Assembly: GCA_012520515.1 (NCBI GenBank)
Contig: JAAYOD010000013.1
Span: 1 to 35,074, forward strand
Length of the DNA stretch: 35,074 nt
Origin: Clostridiales bacterium
GTDB lineage: Bacteria; Bacillota; Clostridia; Christensenellales; DTU072
Direction: 5' to 3'
The notes below the pieces were generated by a model. That model was not told where the DNA came from and did no database searches. It saw only the letters and a list, made by a program, of their open reading frames with translations. Positions 1 to 8,500 of the stretch are shown here, one piece after another; position 1 is the first letter of the stretch, and every line of letters begins with the position of its first letter. A program made the position numbers and the translations under genes.

Positions 1-564
1 CACCACTTTGGGATAATTTATATCGTAAGTTTGCTCTAATAGCTGTTTTACCAGCTCTCCGCCCCCTTCGCCTATGGCGATTGTGCCAAGTGCGCCATAG
101 CGTGTATGGCTGTCGCTGCCTAATATCATCTTGCCGCACCCTGCCATTTGCTCACGCATATAGCTGTGGATAACACCTTGATGCGCAGGCACATATATAC
201 CGCCATATTTTTTTGCAGCAGAATATCCAAACATATGGTCATCTTCATTTATAGTGCCGCCAACGGCGCAAAGGCTGTTGTGGCAGTTGGTCAAAACATA
301 AGGTATAGGGAATTTTTTAAGTCCGCTTGCCTTTGCCGTTTGAATAATGCCTACATAAGTAATATCGTGGCTAGCTAGGCAGTCAAACTTTAGCTTAATT
401 AGGCTATCTTTTGTAGTTGGCTTATTTTGATTATGTTTATCCAAAATACCATAGGCTATGGTGTTTTTGTATGCGTTATCATAGTCAAGATTAGATATTT
501 GGTTTTTTTCTATTTGAGTGTTGTTATAAAAGTAAACTTCTTTGTTTACAGTAGTAATTGGCAT
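1..564 (-). CDS. Aconitase-family hydratase (YbhJ-like), N-terminal part; 3' end cut by window
   Basis: An open frame of 188 codons starts with ATG at 564 and runs off the left edge without a stop. AAGGAG lies a suitable distance upstream of the ATG. Within the translated part the stretch [20 protein letters not shown] is the substrate-binding signature of the aconitase/isopropylmalate dehydratase superfamily, preceded by a conserved [12 protein letters not shown] segment and an [15 protein letters not shown] segment. Together these resemble the E. coli YbhJ group of putative hydratases, which are about 750 residues long and have no settled substrate, rather than housekeeping AcnA/AcnB. The Fe-S cluster cysteines expected further on are outside the window. 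The gene is divergent from the RluA-type gene and has its own extended -10 promoter. Superfamily membership is secure; the YbhJ assignment is moderately sure. Confidence 0.8.
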   Translation of the reverse strand, partial: MPITTVNKEVYFYNNTQIEKNQISNLDYDNAYKNTIAYGILDKHNQNKPTTKDSLIKLKFDCLASHDITYVGIIQTAKASGLKKFPIPYVLTNCHNSLCAVGGTINEDDHMFGYSAAKKYGGIYVPAHQGVIHSYMREQMAGCGKMILGSDSHTRYGALGTIAIGEGGGELVKQLLEQTYDINYPKVV

Positions 565-611
565 TTGCTTTCTCCTTAACTGTATTTTATAAATAATGCT
601 TAATTGTAATA

Positions 612-620
612 ATTATATCA
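612..620 (-). promoter_or_regulatory. Extended -10 promoter of the aconitase-family gene
   Basis: On the minus strand TGATATAAT (620-612) gives a consensus -10 with the TGn extension, about 48 nt before the ATG at 564. No good -35 box lies 17 nt upstream, as is common for extended -10 promoters. The spacer holds a small palindrome, ATAGT-ATA-ACTAT (622-634). Confidence 0.6.
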
Positions 621-638
621 TATAGTATAACTATTTTC

Positions 639-650
639 GCCATAAATGGC
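639..650. promoter_or_regulatory. Candidate operator palindrome between divergent genes
   Basis: GCCATAAATGGC is a perfect 5-bp inverted repeat around AA, extendable with one mismatch to TTcGCCAT/ATGGCaAA. It sits where the -35 region of the aconitase-family gene would be and 20 bp upstream of the -35 of the RluA-type gene, so a bound protein could affect both. No regulator can be named from sequence alone. Confidence 0.4.
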
Positions 651-669
651 AACAATCTTTTAGGTTTGC

Positions 670-699
670 TTGACATTTTAAGGTAAATTAATACATAAT
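670..699 (+). promoter_or_regulatory. Promoter of the RluA-family gene
   Basis: A perfect TTGACA (670-675) is followed after 18 nt by CATAAT (694-699). The expected transcription start, 6-7 nt further on, falls at the ATG (706), leaving no room for a ribosome binding site, so the transcript may be leaderless. Confidence 0.7.
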
Positions 700-705
700 A
701 GCCAT

Positions 706-1443
706 ATGAGAAAGTTTTTAACTGTTGATGATTTGAATATAGTCTATGAAGACAATCACTTAATTGTAGTTGTCAAGCCGCAAAATGTGCCCACCTGTCC
801 TGACGAGTCAGGCGACCCTGATATGCTCAGCGTAATAAAAGAATATCTTATCAAAACTTATAATAAGCCTGGCAACGCATATGTTGGGCTAGTGCATAGG
901 CTAGACAGACCAACAGGCGGCGTTATGGTGTTTGCCAAAACCAGCAAAGCAGCTTCTAGACTGTCTGAAACAATAAGGCAAGGCGAACTTGACAAAAGGT
1001 ATTTTGCAGTCCTTATGGGTACGCCTAGAGAACATCAAGTAACACACCTTACGCACTATCTTAAAAAGTACCCAGAAAAAAATATGGTTTATGTAGCCGC
1101 AATGGGAGAAGAGGGCGCAAAAAAAGCTGTGCTAAACTACAAGATTTTAGAGGAAAATGCCACCATGAGCCTTGCTGATATCAAGCTGTTAACAGGTAGA
1201 AGCCATCAAATTCGCGTACAGATGGCAGCGCTTTCCACACCGCTTTTTGGCGATATCAAATACGGCGGCGATAAAACGCCTGTTGGGTATAATATAGCCC
1301 TTTGGGAAGTTGAGCTAAAATTCACCCACCCTATTACAAAAGAAAAACTTATGTTTAGGGTATATCCGCCAGTTGACGATGTGCCTTGGAAATTCTTTGA
1401 TGTAAAAAGATTTTTAACAATAACAATAAAAAATGAATATTAA
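706..1443 (+). CDS. RluA-family RNA pseudouridine synthase
   Basis: A 245-residue protein of the RluA/RsuA pseudouridine synthase superfamily, which isomerises specific uridines in rRNA or tRNA. The family core is plain: YEDNHLIVVVKPQNVP near residues 14-29, the catalytic motif HRLDRPTGGVMVFAKTSKAA with the catalytic aspartate at D67, and GRSHQIRVQMA later on, followed by GDIKYGG. There is no N-terminal S4 domain, so this is a compact RluA type; the target uridine cannot be read from sequence. It is the only plus-strand gene in the window and converges on upp, sharing a bidirectional terminator. The start at 706 has no Shine-Dalgarno sequence; a TTG codon at L10 is the only nearby in-frame alternative and also lacks one. 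The -10 box ends 6 nt before the ATG, favouring leaderless translation. Confidence 0.9.
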   Translation: MRKFLTVDDLNIVYEDNHLIVVVKPQNVPTCPDESGDPDMLSVIKEYLIKTYNKPGNAYVGLVHRLDRPTGGVMVFAKTSKAASRLSETIRQGELDKRYFAVLMGTPREHQVTHLTHYLKKYPEKNMVYVAAMGEEGAKKAVLNYKILEENATMSLADIKLLTGRSHQIRVQMAALSTPLFGDIKYGGDKTPVGYNIALWEVELKFTHPITKEKLMFRVYPPVDDVPWKFFDVKRFLTITIKNEY

Positions 1444-1444
1444 A

Positions 1445-1469
1445 AAAAGGGATAGTAACTATCCCTTTT
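1445..1469. terminator. Bidirectional intrinsic terminator between the RluA-type gene and upp
   Basis: AAAAGGGATAG (1445-1455), a TAA loop, and CTATCCCTTTT (1459-1469) form a perfect 11-bp stem. Reading rightward it ends in a T-rich CTTTT; reading leftward the seven A at 1442-1448 give a T-run. It lies 1 nt after the RluA-type gene and 19 nt after upp, so it can serve both convergent genes. Confidence 0.9.
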
Positions 1470-1488
1470 CTTTTATAAAAACATTGTT

Positions 1489-2115
1489 TTATTTAGTGCC
1501 AAACAATCTATCGCCAGCGTCGCCAAGCCCTGGTATAATGTAGGCTTGCTCATTTAGCCTTTCATCTAGCGCTGCTGCAAAAATTGGCACATCGGGGTGA
1601 GCGTTGTTAAGTGTCATAACTCCTTCAGGCGCTGCCACAAGGCACATAAACTTAATGTCTGTAACTCCCCTTTTCTTTATAAAATCAATAGCCATAGCGG
1701 CGCTACCGCCAGTAGCTAGCATAGGGTCTACAACTATTATTTGTCTTTGGTCTACATCAATTGGCAACTTGCAGTAGTATTCTACTGGCTGATGGGTGTC
1801 TGGGTCGCGATAGCAACCTATATGCCCTATCTTTGCGCTTGGCACAAGCTCCATTACTCCATCTACCATGCCAAGACCTGCTCTTAAAATTGGCACAACG
1901 CCTATACTTCTACCGCCTAGCATCTTGCCTGTAAAAGTGGTCATAGGTGTTTCAATTATGGTATCTTCCAAAGGCAAATCTCTTGTTACCTCATAAGCCA
2001 TAAGCAAAGATATTTCTTTAAGCAATTGGCGAAAATCTTTACAATTGGTGTCTTTATCTCTCATCATGGACAATTTATGCTCAATTAGCGGATGGCGGAC
2101 AACATTAATTTTCAT
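1489..2115 (-). CDS. upp: Uracil phosphoribosyltransferase
   Basis: A 208-residue enzyme that converts uracil and PRPP to UMP in the pyrimidine salvage pathway (cytosol). Length and motifs match the family: RAGLGMVDG around residues 79-87, the PRPP-binding loop [11 protein letters not shown] near 129-139, and the uracil-binding C-terminus [13 protein letters not shown]. The ATG follows AAGGAGAAAG. It lies 14 nt downstream of rpiB and is almost surely cotranscribed with it. A yrdC/rpiB/upp neighbourhood is known from other Bacillota such as the ywl-glyA-upp region of Bacillus subtilis, although glyA is missing here. The operon ends at the shared terminator at 1445-1469. Confidence 0.97.
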   Translation of the reverse strand: MKINVVRHPLIEHKLSMMRDKDTNCKDFRQLLKEISLLMAYEVTRDLPLEDTIIETPMTTFTGKMLGGRSIGVVPILRAGLGMVDGVMELVPSAKIGHIGCYRDPDTHQPVEYYCKLPIDVDQRQIIVVDPMLATGGSAAMAIDFIKKRGVTDIKFMCLVAAPEGVMTLNNAHPDVPIFAAALDERLNEQAYIIPGLGDAGDRLFGTK

Positions 2116-2129
2116 ATTTTTCTTTCTCC

Positions 2130-2576
2130 TTATAGGTAGTTTTTTTCTATTTGTGTAATTTTATCTAAGCGCAAAGTATGTCTGCCGCCTGCAAATGGGG
2201 TAGAAAAAAACGCTTTCACCATTGCTTTTGCCTCTGACGGAGATGTAATTCTACCCCCCATAGCAATAATGTTAGCGTTGTTATGCTCTGCGCTTGCCTT
2301 TGCTGAAAAGACATCAGTAATATGCGCGCACCTTATTCCGCGAAACTTGTTTGCCGCAATGCTTATGCCTATACCTGTACCGCAAAGTAAAATACCTTTG
2401 TCTACATGGTTATTTAACACAGCTTGCGCTACCTTAACTGCAAAATCGGGATAATCAACTGATTCTTCAGAATATGTGCCATAATCACAATATTCTATGC
2501 CAAGTTCATTAAGCGCTTCAATGCACGCCTCTTTCAAAACAAATCCGCCATGGTCACAACCTATTCCAACTTTCAT
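2130..2576 (-). CDS. rpiB: Ribose 5-phosphate isomerase B
   Basis: A 148-residue RpiB/LacAB-type isomerase that interconverts ribose 5-phosphate and ribulose 5-phosphate in the pentose phosphate pathway. Visible features are GCDHGG at 6-11, DYPDFA at 41-46, the anion-hole and active-site stretch [17 protein letters not shown] with the catalytic cysteine at C65 and T67, and the phosphate-binding AEHNNAN with H98. The length is typical. GGAGAG lies some 14 nt before the ATG, slightly far but the best candidate. Its own extended -10 promoter precedes it, so it heads the rpiB-upp operon and supplies precursor for the PRPP that Upp consumes. Confidence 0.96.
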   Translation of the reverse strand: MKVGIGCDHGGFVLKEACIEALNELGIEYCDYGTYSEESVDYPDFAVKVAQAVLNNHVDKGILLCGTGIGISIAANKFRGIRCAHITDVFSAKASAEHNNANIIAMGGRITSPSEAKAMVKAFFSTPFAGGRHTLRLDKITQIEKNYL

Positions 2577-2617
2577 ATCCTAAGCTCTCTCCAAAAATTT
2601 CTTAAAATTCTTTAGGT

Positions 2618-2646
2618 ATTATATCACAATAATAAACCTTGTTCAA
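2618..2646 (-). promoter_or_regulatory. Promoter of rpiB-upp
   Basis: On the minus strand TTGAAC (2646-2641), a 17-nt spacer, and TATAAT (2623-2618) with the extension TGA form a strong promoter. The transcript would start near 2611, leaving a short leader of about 35 nt before rpiB. Confidence 0.8.
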
Positions 2647-2655
2647 GCGTTAAAA

Positions 2656-2685
2656 AACTCTTTATACCGTTTTTCCCGAAGAGCT
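2656..2685 (-). terminator. Weak terminator overlapping the end of the Sua5-type gene
   Basis: On the minus strand AGCTCTT (2685-2679) can pair with AAGAGTT (2662-2656), including one G-T pair, and a T-run follows. The stop codon of the gene lies in the loop. The long loop and short stem make this a modest terminator. Confidence 0.35.
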
Positions 2686-3645
2686 TTTTTCCAGCCTATT
2701 CATAATAGACGCATAAATGCCTTTAGGCGGTAACTTCTCAATAATAATGCAGTCATATTTTTTTTCAGCTTCACGCAAAATTCTAAACACATTGTGTGCT
2801 ATTTCTTCTCCTGTTTTGCCCATGTCGACATAACTTCTTGCCCCAACTGTATCTACTTTGTCATTGGTAATTAGCATAACAGCTTTTTTGCCGTTTTTAG
2901 TTTGCTCATCATAAAACTTTGTACCGCTATAGATATTCTCAAACATAACGCATTCGCAACTAGGGGCATAGTGCTTATATTTCATACCAGGCGATTCTGC
3001 TACCCTAATTTCGCCTGTATGGCTTCTAACCTTTGGCAAAACTTTAGTTAGCATTTCTACCGTAACAGCGCCAGGTCTTAAAATGGTGGGGATATCGCTC
3101 TCTAGCGTAAGCACTGTACTTTCAATACCAACTTCACACTCTCCCCCATCTAAAATAAGAGGTATTTTTCCATTCATATCTTCAAAGACAAATTTAGCTG
3201 AAGTTGGGCTTACCTTTTGCGAAATGTTTGCGCTGGGAGCTGCTATAGGCAAGTTGCTTTTTGTAATTAATTCTAGCGCCATTTTATTGTTTGGTATCCT
3301 TATACCTACTGTATTAATATCGCCAGTTACTTCTTTTGGCAAGTTAGGTTTTTTTGGCAAAATAACAGTAAGCGGACCAGGTGAAAAACTTTCAAAGAGC
3401 ATTTTTGCTTCATTGCTTACAAAAGCTACCACTTCAGCTTGCCTAACGCTTGCAACATGCACAATAAGCGGATTGTCAAAAGGGCGGTTTTTTGCTATAA
3501 AAATTTTGTTTACGGCATTTTTATCTAGCGCATTTGCGCCAAGACCATAAACTGTTTCTGTTGGAAAAGCTACAAGTTCCCCTTGTTTTATCAGCTTGAT
3601 TGCCATATCTAAATACTCTTTTCCGCCAATTATAGTTTGATACAT
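2662..3645 (-). CDS. tsaC: Threonylcarbamoyl-AMP synthase, Sua5 (two-domain) type
   Basis: A 327-residue YrdC/Sua5 protein. The family makes threonylcarbamoyl-AMP from threonine, bicarbonate and ATP, the first step of the universal t6A37 modification of ANN-decoding tRNAs. The YrdC domain (about 1-205) shows FPTETVYGLGANA, the nucleotide-binding KNRPFDNPLIVHV, and APSANISQKVSPTSAKFV. The C-terminal Sua5 domain follows a linker containing SPGMKYKHYAPSC, which is diagnostic of the longer Sua5 form rather than single-domain TsaC. The ATG follows GGAGTAATAA; that ribosome binding site overlaps the end of the upstream lipoprotein gene, with stop and start only 3 nt apart, so the two are likely translationally coupled. 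Confidence 0.95.
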   Translation of the reverse strand: MYQTIIGGKEYLDMAIKLIKQGELVAFPTETVYGLGANALDKNAVNKIFIAKNRPFDNPLIVHVASVRQAEVVAFVSNEAKMLFESFSPGPLTVILPKKPNLPKEVTGDINTVGIRIPNNKMALELITKSNLPIAAPSANISQKVSPTSAKFVFEDMNGKIPLILDGGECEVGIESTVLTLESDIPTILRPGAVTVEMLTKVLPKVRSHTGEIRVAESPGMKYKHYAPSCECVMFENIYSGTKFYDEQTKNGKKAVMLITNDKVDTVGARSYVDMGKTGEEIAHNVFRILREAEKKYDCIIIEKLPPKGIYASIMNRLEKSSSGKTV

Positions 3646-3648
3646 TTA

Positions 3649-5472
3649 TTACTCCAAAGTAAATATATAAGTGTTTTTTCCGCTTGTAGCTATAGCAAAA
3701 GTGGTTTGAAATTTGTGGCCAGTAAAGACATCGTACACTTCAAGGTGGTCATAATTTGCGCCAATTAGCACATCGCCACTATAGTTTTTGACGCCTAGTT
3801 TTGAAAGGTGGCTATAAACATAAACGCCATGTTTTACATTTACCACATCTTTAAGCAAAGTTTCATTGCCTAAATCGTCCACTCTAAAATACGCTTTGGT
3901 ATTTTCAAAATCTCTAAGCCCTAAAGCGTATTTGCCATAAAAAGGTGTAAGTTCATCATAGATAAAGGGTATTACGCCTTTTTTAGTTTTTGCGTCTACT
4001 GCGCCAAAATATGCTGTATTATCTTCAACGCTTAGTTCCGTTCCTATAACTATACCATTGTGAGCATAGTATGTTTCAAAGGTCTTTTTGCCTTCCGTAA
4101 CTTCTATTAATTCCACCTTTTTTCCGCTAGTATAAGAAATAAATTCTAATGGACCAAATAAGCTTTGATAAGTTGGGTCAACATTTTGAATGCCAATCCC
4201 GTCTATAAAAGCAAGTGGCATAAGCGCATCATTTACTCTTATTACATTTGCGTTTGAGTCCATAATACAAAAAGATACTTCATAGGTATAATCTCCCCAC
4301 TCTACATAGGGCGTATAGTAAAAGTACACAATAGAATAACCGTCTTTTATAAATTTTGACGGATTTAGCACAGGCAAAGAATACTCATACCTTGATTCAT
4401 CTACCACAGCTAAATTGTTAAGTGCGTCACTAGAGTAGGCATAGGCGTCTGTAGAGTATTTGTTTGCTACGCTGTCAACTAAAAGCCAGTCATTGTCGCG
4501 CGTGGTTTTGGTATTAAAGTTAAATAAATCCGTACGGACTAGTGCATACATAGTTTTACCTTCGCCAGTTCCTGCATCATATGCATGATAGGTAAGATTA
4601 TAACCTTGAAATTCTATTTCACTTTCCAACCTTGACGACCTTATAAACCAACCATTGCCTATATAGCTTACTTGTATGGAAATATTATCTGTGTATTTAT
4701 TATCTACATCTTCAGGAAAAGCCTTAAAGTAGTCACTGTCATGAATTTGTAAAAAACCGTTTTGCAAAATGTTGCTTGGCGAAAAAAAGTAAACTGCGCC
4801 TTTGCCGATAGCTACCAAGATATTATCATAAATTACCATATCATAGCTATAATCGCACGCCACCTTAAATACTTCCAGCAGCTTGTCTTTTGTCTTATAC
4901 TCATAAAAGGTGGTATAGTTTACGCTTATCATTGGACTTGCCTTAATGCCTGGCACTGCTATATAATCTCCCACAAACATAAATTGTCTAAATGACGGAT
5001 TATAAGCGCAATTTGTGTTAGTAAAGTCTGTTTTATCCCCTGCGTTTTCTCCGCGGAATTTAACTACGCCTATTATATCAAGCAGTTTACTTGTTTCTCT
5101 GTCAAAATAAGGCTTTGTAACTATTGCATAGTCGCCTTTTATGGAAATAACACTGCTATAAATTGGGCTTATCAACTCTTTTTCAAGCGTGGTGAAACCA
5201 TACAGCGTCATAGTAGAATCATCATCGCCTGTGGCATACTGATTATAGGAAAGTAGCTTAGTTACAAAAACATCGCTTACGCTATCATAGCTAAAAACGC
5301 TAACGCCAGAGCTTAAATTTATCTTGGAAACAGCCTTAGTTATGGGCGCTTGACTATCAAAATCCACAAAATACTTTTGATAAAACCCTTTATTTTTATT
5401 GCAGCTAAAAAACATCACACTGCCCAGCATTATTATAAGTATTAGCGCCGCTATTTTAACTGTTTTTTTCAT
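3649..5472 (-). CDS. Lipoprotein of unknown function (607 aa)
   Basis: An exported protein with a lipoprotein signal (MKKTVKIAA, hydrophobic core, FFSC with the lipid-attached cysteine at C24). The rest has no recognised domain; short beta-rich segments with repeated aromatic and glycine residues (for example GFTTLEKELISPIYSSVISI and KGVIPFIYDELTPFYGKYAL) resemble WG/propeller-like repeats, but this is only an impression. The frame is open up to an ATG at 5499, but the consensus -10 TATAAT lies inside that extra stretch, so the ATG at 5472, which gives a proper signal peptide, is the likelier start. No Shine-Dalgarno precedes it and the predicted transcription start is at or 2 nt before the ATG. 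It is coupled to the Sua5-type gene downstream, which need not mean related function. Confidence 0.75.
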   Translation of the reverse strand: MKKTVKIAALILIIMLGSVMFFSCNKNKGFYQKYFVDFDSQAPITKAVSKINLSSGVSVFSYDSVSDVFVTKLLSYNQYATGDDDSTMTLYGFTTLEKELISPIYSSVISIKGDYAIVTKPYFDRETSKLLDIIGVVKFRGENAGDKTDFTNTNCAYNPSFRQFMFVGDYIAVPGIKASPMISVNYTTFYEYKTKDKLLEVFKVACDYSYDMVIYDNILVAIGKGAVYFFSPSNILQNGFLQIHDSDYFKAFPEDVDNKYTDNISIQVSYIGNGWFIRSSRLESEIEFQGYNLTYHAYDAGTGEGKTMYALVRTDLFNFNTKTTRDNDWLLVDSVANKYSTDAYAYSSDALNNLAVVDESRYEYSLPVLNPSKFIKDGYSIVYFYYTPYVEWGDYTYEVSFCIMDSNANVIRVNDALMPLAFIDGIGIQNVDPTYQSLFGPLEFISYTSGKKVELIEVTEGKKTFETYYAHNGIVIGTELSVEDNTAYFGAVDAKTKKGVIPFIYDELTPFYGKYALGLRDFENTKAYFRVDDLGNETLLKDVVNVKHGVYVYSHLSKLGVKNYSGDVLIGANYDHLEVYDVFTGHKFQTTFAIATSGKNTYIFTLE

Positions 5473-5479
5473 ACTAAAT

Positions 5480-5509
5480 ATTATATCATAATTTGACATA
5501 ATGTAACAA
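5480..5509 (-). promoter_or_regulatory. Promoter of the lipoprotein-tsaC pair
   Basis: On the minus strand TTGTTA (5509-5504), an 18-nt spacer, and TATAAT (5485-5480) with the TGA extension. The -10 ends 7 nt before the ATG at 5472, implying a leaderless or nearly leaderless mRNA. Confidence 0.75.
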
Positions 5510-5535
5510 CAATTGTAACCAAACTATTTTTGGCA

Positions 5536-5575
5536 AAAATAAAAGGGCGCAAAGGGAAAACTCCTTTACGCCCTT
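5536..5575 (-). terminator. Intrinsic terminator after the double metallophosphoesterase gene
   Basis: AAGGGCG (5543-5549) pairs with CGCCCTT (5569-5575) and, inside, AAAGG with CCTTT around one mismatch. On the minus strand a CTTTTATTTTTG tract follows. It lies about 20 nt after the stop at 5593. Confidence 0.9.
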
Positions 5576-5592
5576 AACATTATTAGCTAATT

Positions 5593-8500
5593 TTAGTCAT
5601 TTACTTTGCGAATTTTTGCGTTATGGACGGCGGATACTACCACTGCTACAACTACGGATACTGCAATTAGTCCCACAAGTGCTATGGAAATTAGCGTATT
5701 CCAGTCTTTGCTCTTTTTGATTTCTACAATCTTGCCGTCTATGACATTGCCAAGTTCATCTAACTCTCTTATGTACTCATAGCCATAATATGATAGCTTG
5801 TTGCTCTTGGCGTCATAGCTTAGCTTACCAAAGGTGGGATTGCTAAGTTTGTTGTTGTCGTTATGTAGTGAGTAGCCCGTGTTTACAGGAACTTTAGGAT
5901 TGCTGACATAGTTATAGAACTTTTCTCCCATTGTTCCCATCGTCAAATACAAAGTACCCTTGTTTCCAATCTCACTTTTGCCGTTTGCATTAACCAACAT
6001 CTTTTTGCCGTTTTTGTCTAGATAATAAGTTTCGGTATAGGTGTGGTCATGACCTGCTATTACAAGCCCTACTTTCTTTTCATTAAACAGCGGGGTAAGC
6101 TGCGCTCTCATTGCAATGACATCTCTATCATAAGAGTGACTGCCTGCGCTATAAAGCGACTTGTGCATAACAACAACTTTTATCTTGTCTTTTGCTTTAT
6201 CAAGGTCTGCTACAAGCCAATCATATTGCGCTTTTGAAAGTTTGTATTCTTGGTCTAGGTCATTGGTGTTAAGCACAGTAAAATGCACTCCGCTATAATC
6301 AAATGAATAATAAAATCCTGTACTTTGAACTTGGGCGCTTGGCAAGTCATAATTAAAGTGGGTATACATATAGTTATACTCATCAAGTCTTGCGTTTACG
6401 CTTGCTCCAGCATTTGCAGGCGCTTTCTTTTGAGAAAGCTTATAGAAATAATCTGTATCAGCTACTCCGCCATAATAAGCCATATTGCCAGCTTTTGCAA
6501 CTTCAAAACTCTTAGCTTCGTGGTTGCCGGGCGCAATTACCATAGCGGTAGACGCATTAAATTTAGCTGCGGAATTTAGCCACCACTCATATTGTGATAG
6601 GTTACGCCCGTTATCAACGGCGTCGCCAGGATTAATCATAAAGGCAATTTTATCTGTAAACACAGCGCCAAGCTTGTCATATATTGCGCTTATACGCTCA
6701 TAAGCATAGCGTGAAGAGCTTTGCAAGTCACTGCCGATAAACGCTTCAAAATCTTGTGCTGTATCGGGTGCTGTGATAAATGTATACCAGTCAGACCAGT
6801 AGCCTTTTGTCCTTTCTCCCACTCTGTAAGCATATGTGGTGTTAGGTTTTAGATTGGTTAGAGAAATGGTATGTCTGCCAAGCTCTACATAACCAGATTG
6901 ACACCAAACACCAAGGTCAATTAGTGGCTTTGTAGTGCCATAAATTTCTGTTTTTGCTGACTTATATGACGCTGCATTTTTGTTAAATGTGCCGTCGTTA
7001 TTAGTTTCCACATACTCAATACCGCCGCTTGTTATTCTCCTGTCGGTAAAATATGTAAAGTTTGCCATCGTTGCTGGGTCACTGCCAAAGTTGGTAGTTA
7101 CCATGCTTGGCTTTTTGCCATTTTCTACCGTAACTATTTCATCGCGGGTTTTTTGAATATAGGTAAACACCTTAGCGTCTGCGTCAGTAAAGTCCTTGAT
7201 AGTGATAAGTTCTTCTTTTTCAGTCATTACATCAGAACCTTTTTCATCAATGCCAAAACTTCTTATTACATCGTAAGCATATTCGCTTATTGACTTTTTA
7301 AAGCTGGTAGTTAGGTACTTTGAAACAAGATCATCAATAATTTCAGTTAGCGAATTATTTTCAAGGTCAAAGTCCATTCCTGTCTTTTCAAGTAATCCCT
7401 TTACAACTTCATGCCCGCCTGCTACTTTTAGTATGTCGCCAAGATTAAACTTACTTAGGTCAAGCTTAAATGTGTCTTTGGTAAAACCTATTACACCGCC
7501 AAGCAGTTCCAATTGATTTTTAAAACTGTTAGAAATTCCTTGACTTAAATCAAGCGTTGTATCTTGCAAGCCTTCAATAAGTCTATACAAACCTTTTTCT
7601 CTATCTAATATTTTTTCGAATAAAACATCTACAAGGTATCCAGAGTACACCTTTTTGTAGGCTTCTTTGTGAGCGTCGTCAAGCTGGTCCATACTAGAAA
7701 TCTTGTTGCCAGTGTTATGGTCTATATATCCGCTCATAAAAAAGTCTATTACATTAAGTCCTTCGGCAAGTTCAAAATAGCAAATCTCATTTACTAATTC
7801 TTCCAAAAATCCAAAGACTTTATTTTCTTCTTTTTTGTAAAGCTCATTGTCGCCAGAATATGTATAATCGGTAAGCACATCTGTGCCTATTGCGGCAATA
7901 AGGTTATCGGCAAGCTTTACTATATCTTTTGAAAATGCGCCAAGATTAATATTAAATCCGCCCACGCTTAAACTTATATTGCCGATAAGGTCGCCTAGCA
8001 TACTAGTAATTGTAGGGGTCAAAAACTCATTAAGCTTGTTTACAACAGCGTTGTCATAAACTCTTCTTTGAGCATAGCTTGAATAATCTACTATTCGCTT
8101 TTTGCTATAATCTAAAAAGCTATTAACTTTATTATCAGCCACATAACCGTACTTGTCATTTGCGTAAACTTTGCTAAACAATTGCACATTTTCGGTTTCT
8201 GCGTCAACAAACTCATTAAGCACTCTATTTAGGTATGCTTTTTCTGCAAATTTGCCATTAACTTTGCCATAATGAATTCTAGTTGTCTTTAGAGCGCTGC
8301 CTACACTGACATTTGCGCTGGACTCTATGTCCACTATTTGATTGCCGTTTAGAGAAACTCTAGTTGCTGTATCGTTGGCGTGCATATGTCCTGTATAGAC
8401 ATATCTCATGCCAAGGTCAGCCATAAAGTCGGCCATCTCTTGCCAATTATAAAGGATAAATCCTGTAGTAATATTTTCTTCCATTTCCCAGTGGGGAAGT

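Noticed and set aside
148..378. Open frame on the plus strand at the left edge
   Set aside because: It is antisense to the aconitase-family frame, which has clear family motifs and a ribosome binding site.
3083..3550. 155-codon plus-strand frame inside the Sua5-type gene
   Set aside because: Antisense to a conserved gene, no ribosome binding site, no recognisable motif.
5473..5499. Nine extra N-terminal codons of the lipoprotein gene
   Set aside because: They contain the consensus -10 box; starting at 5472 gives a normal signal peptide.
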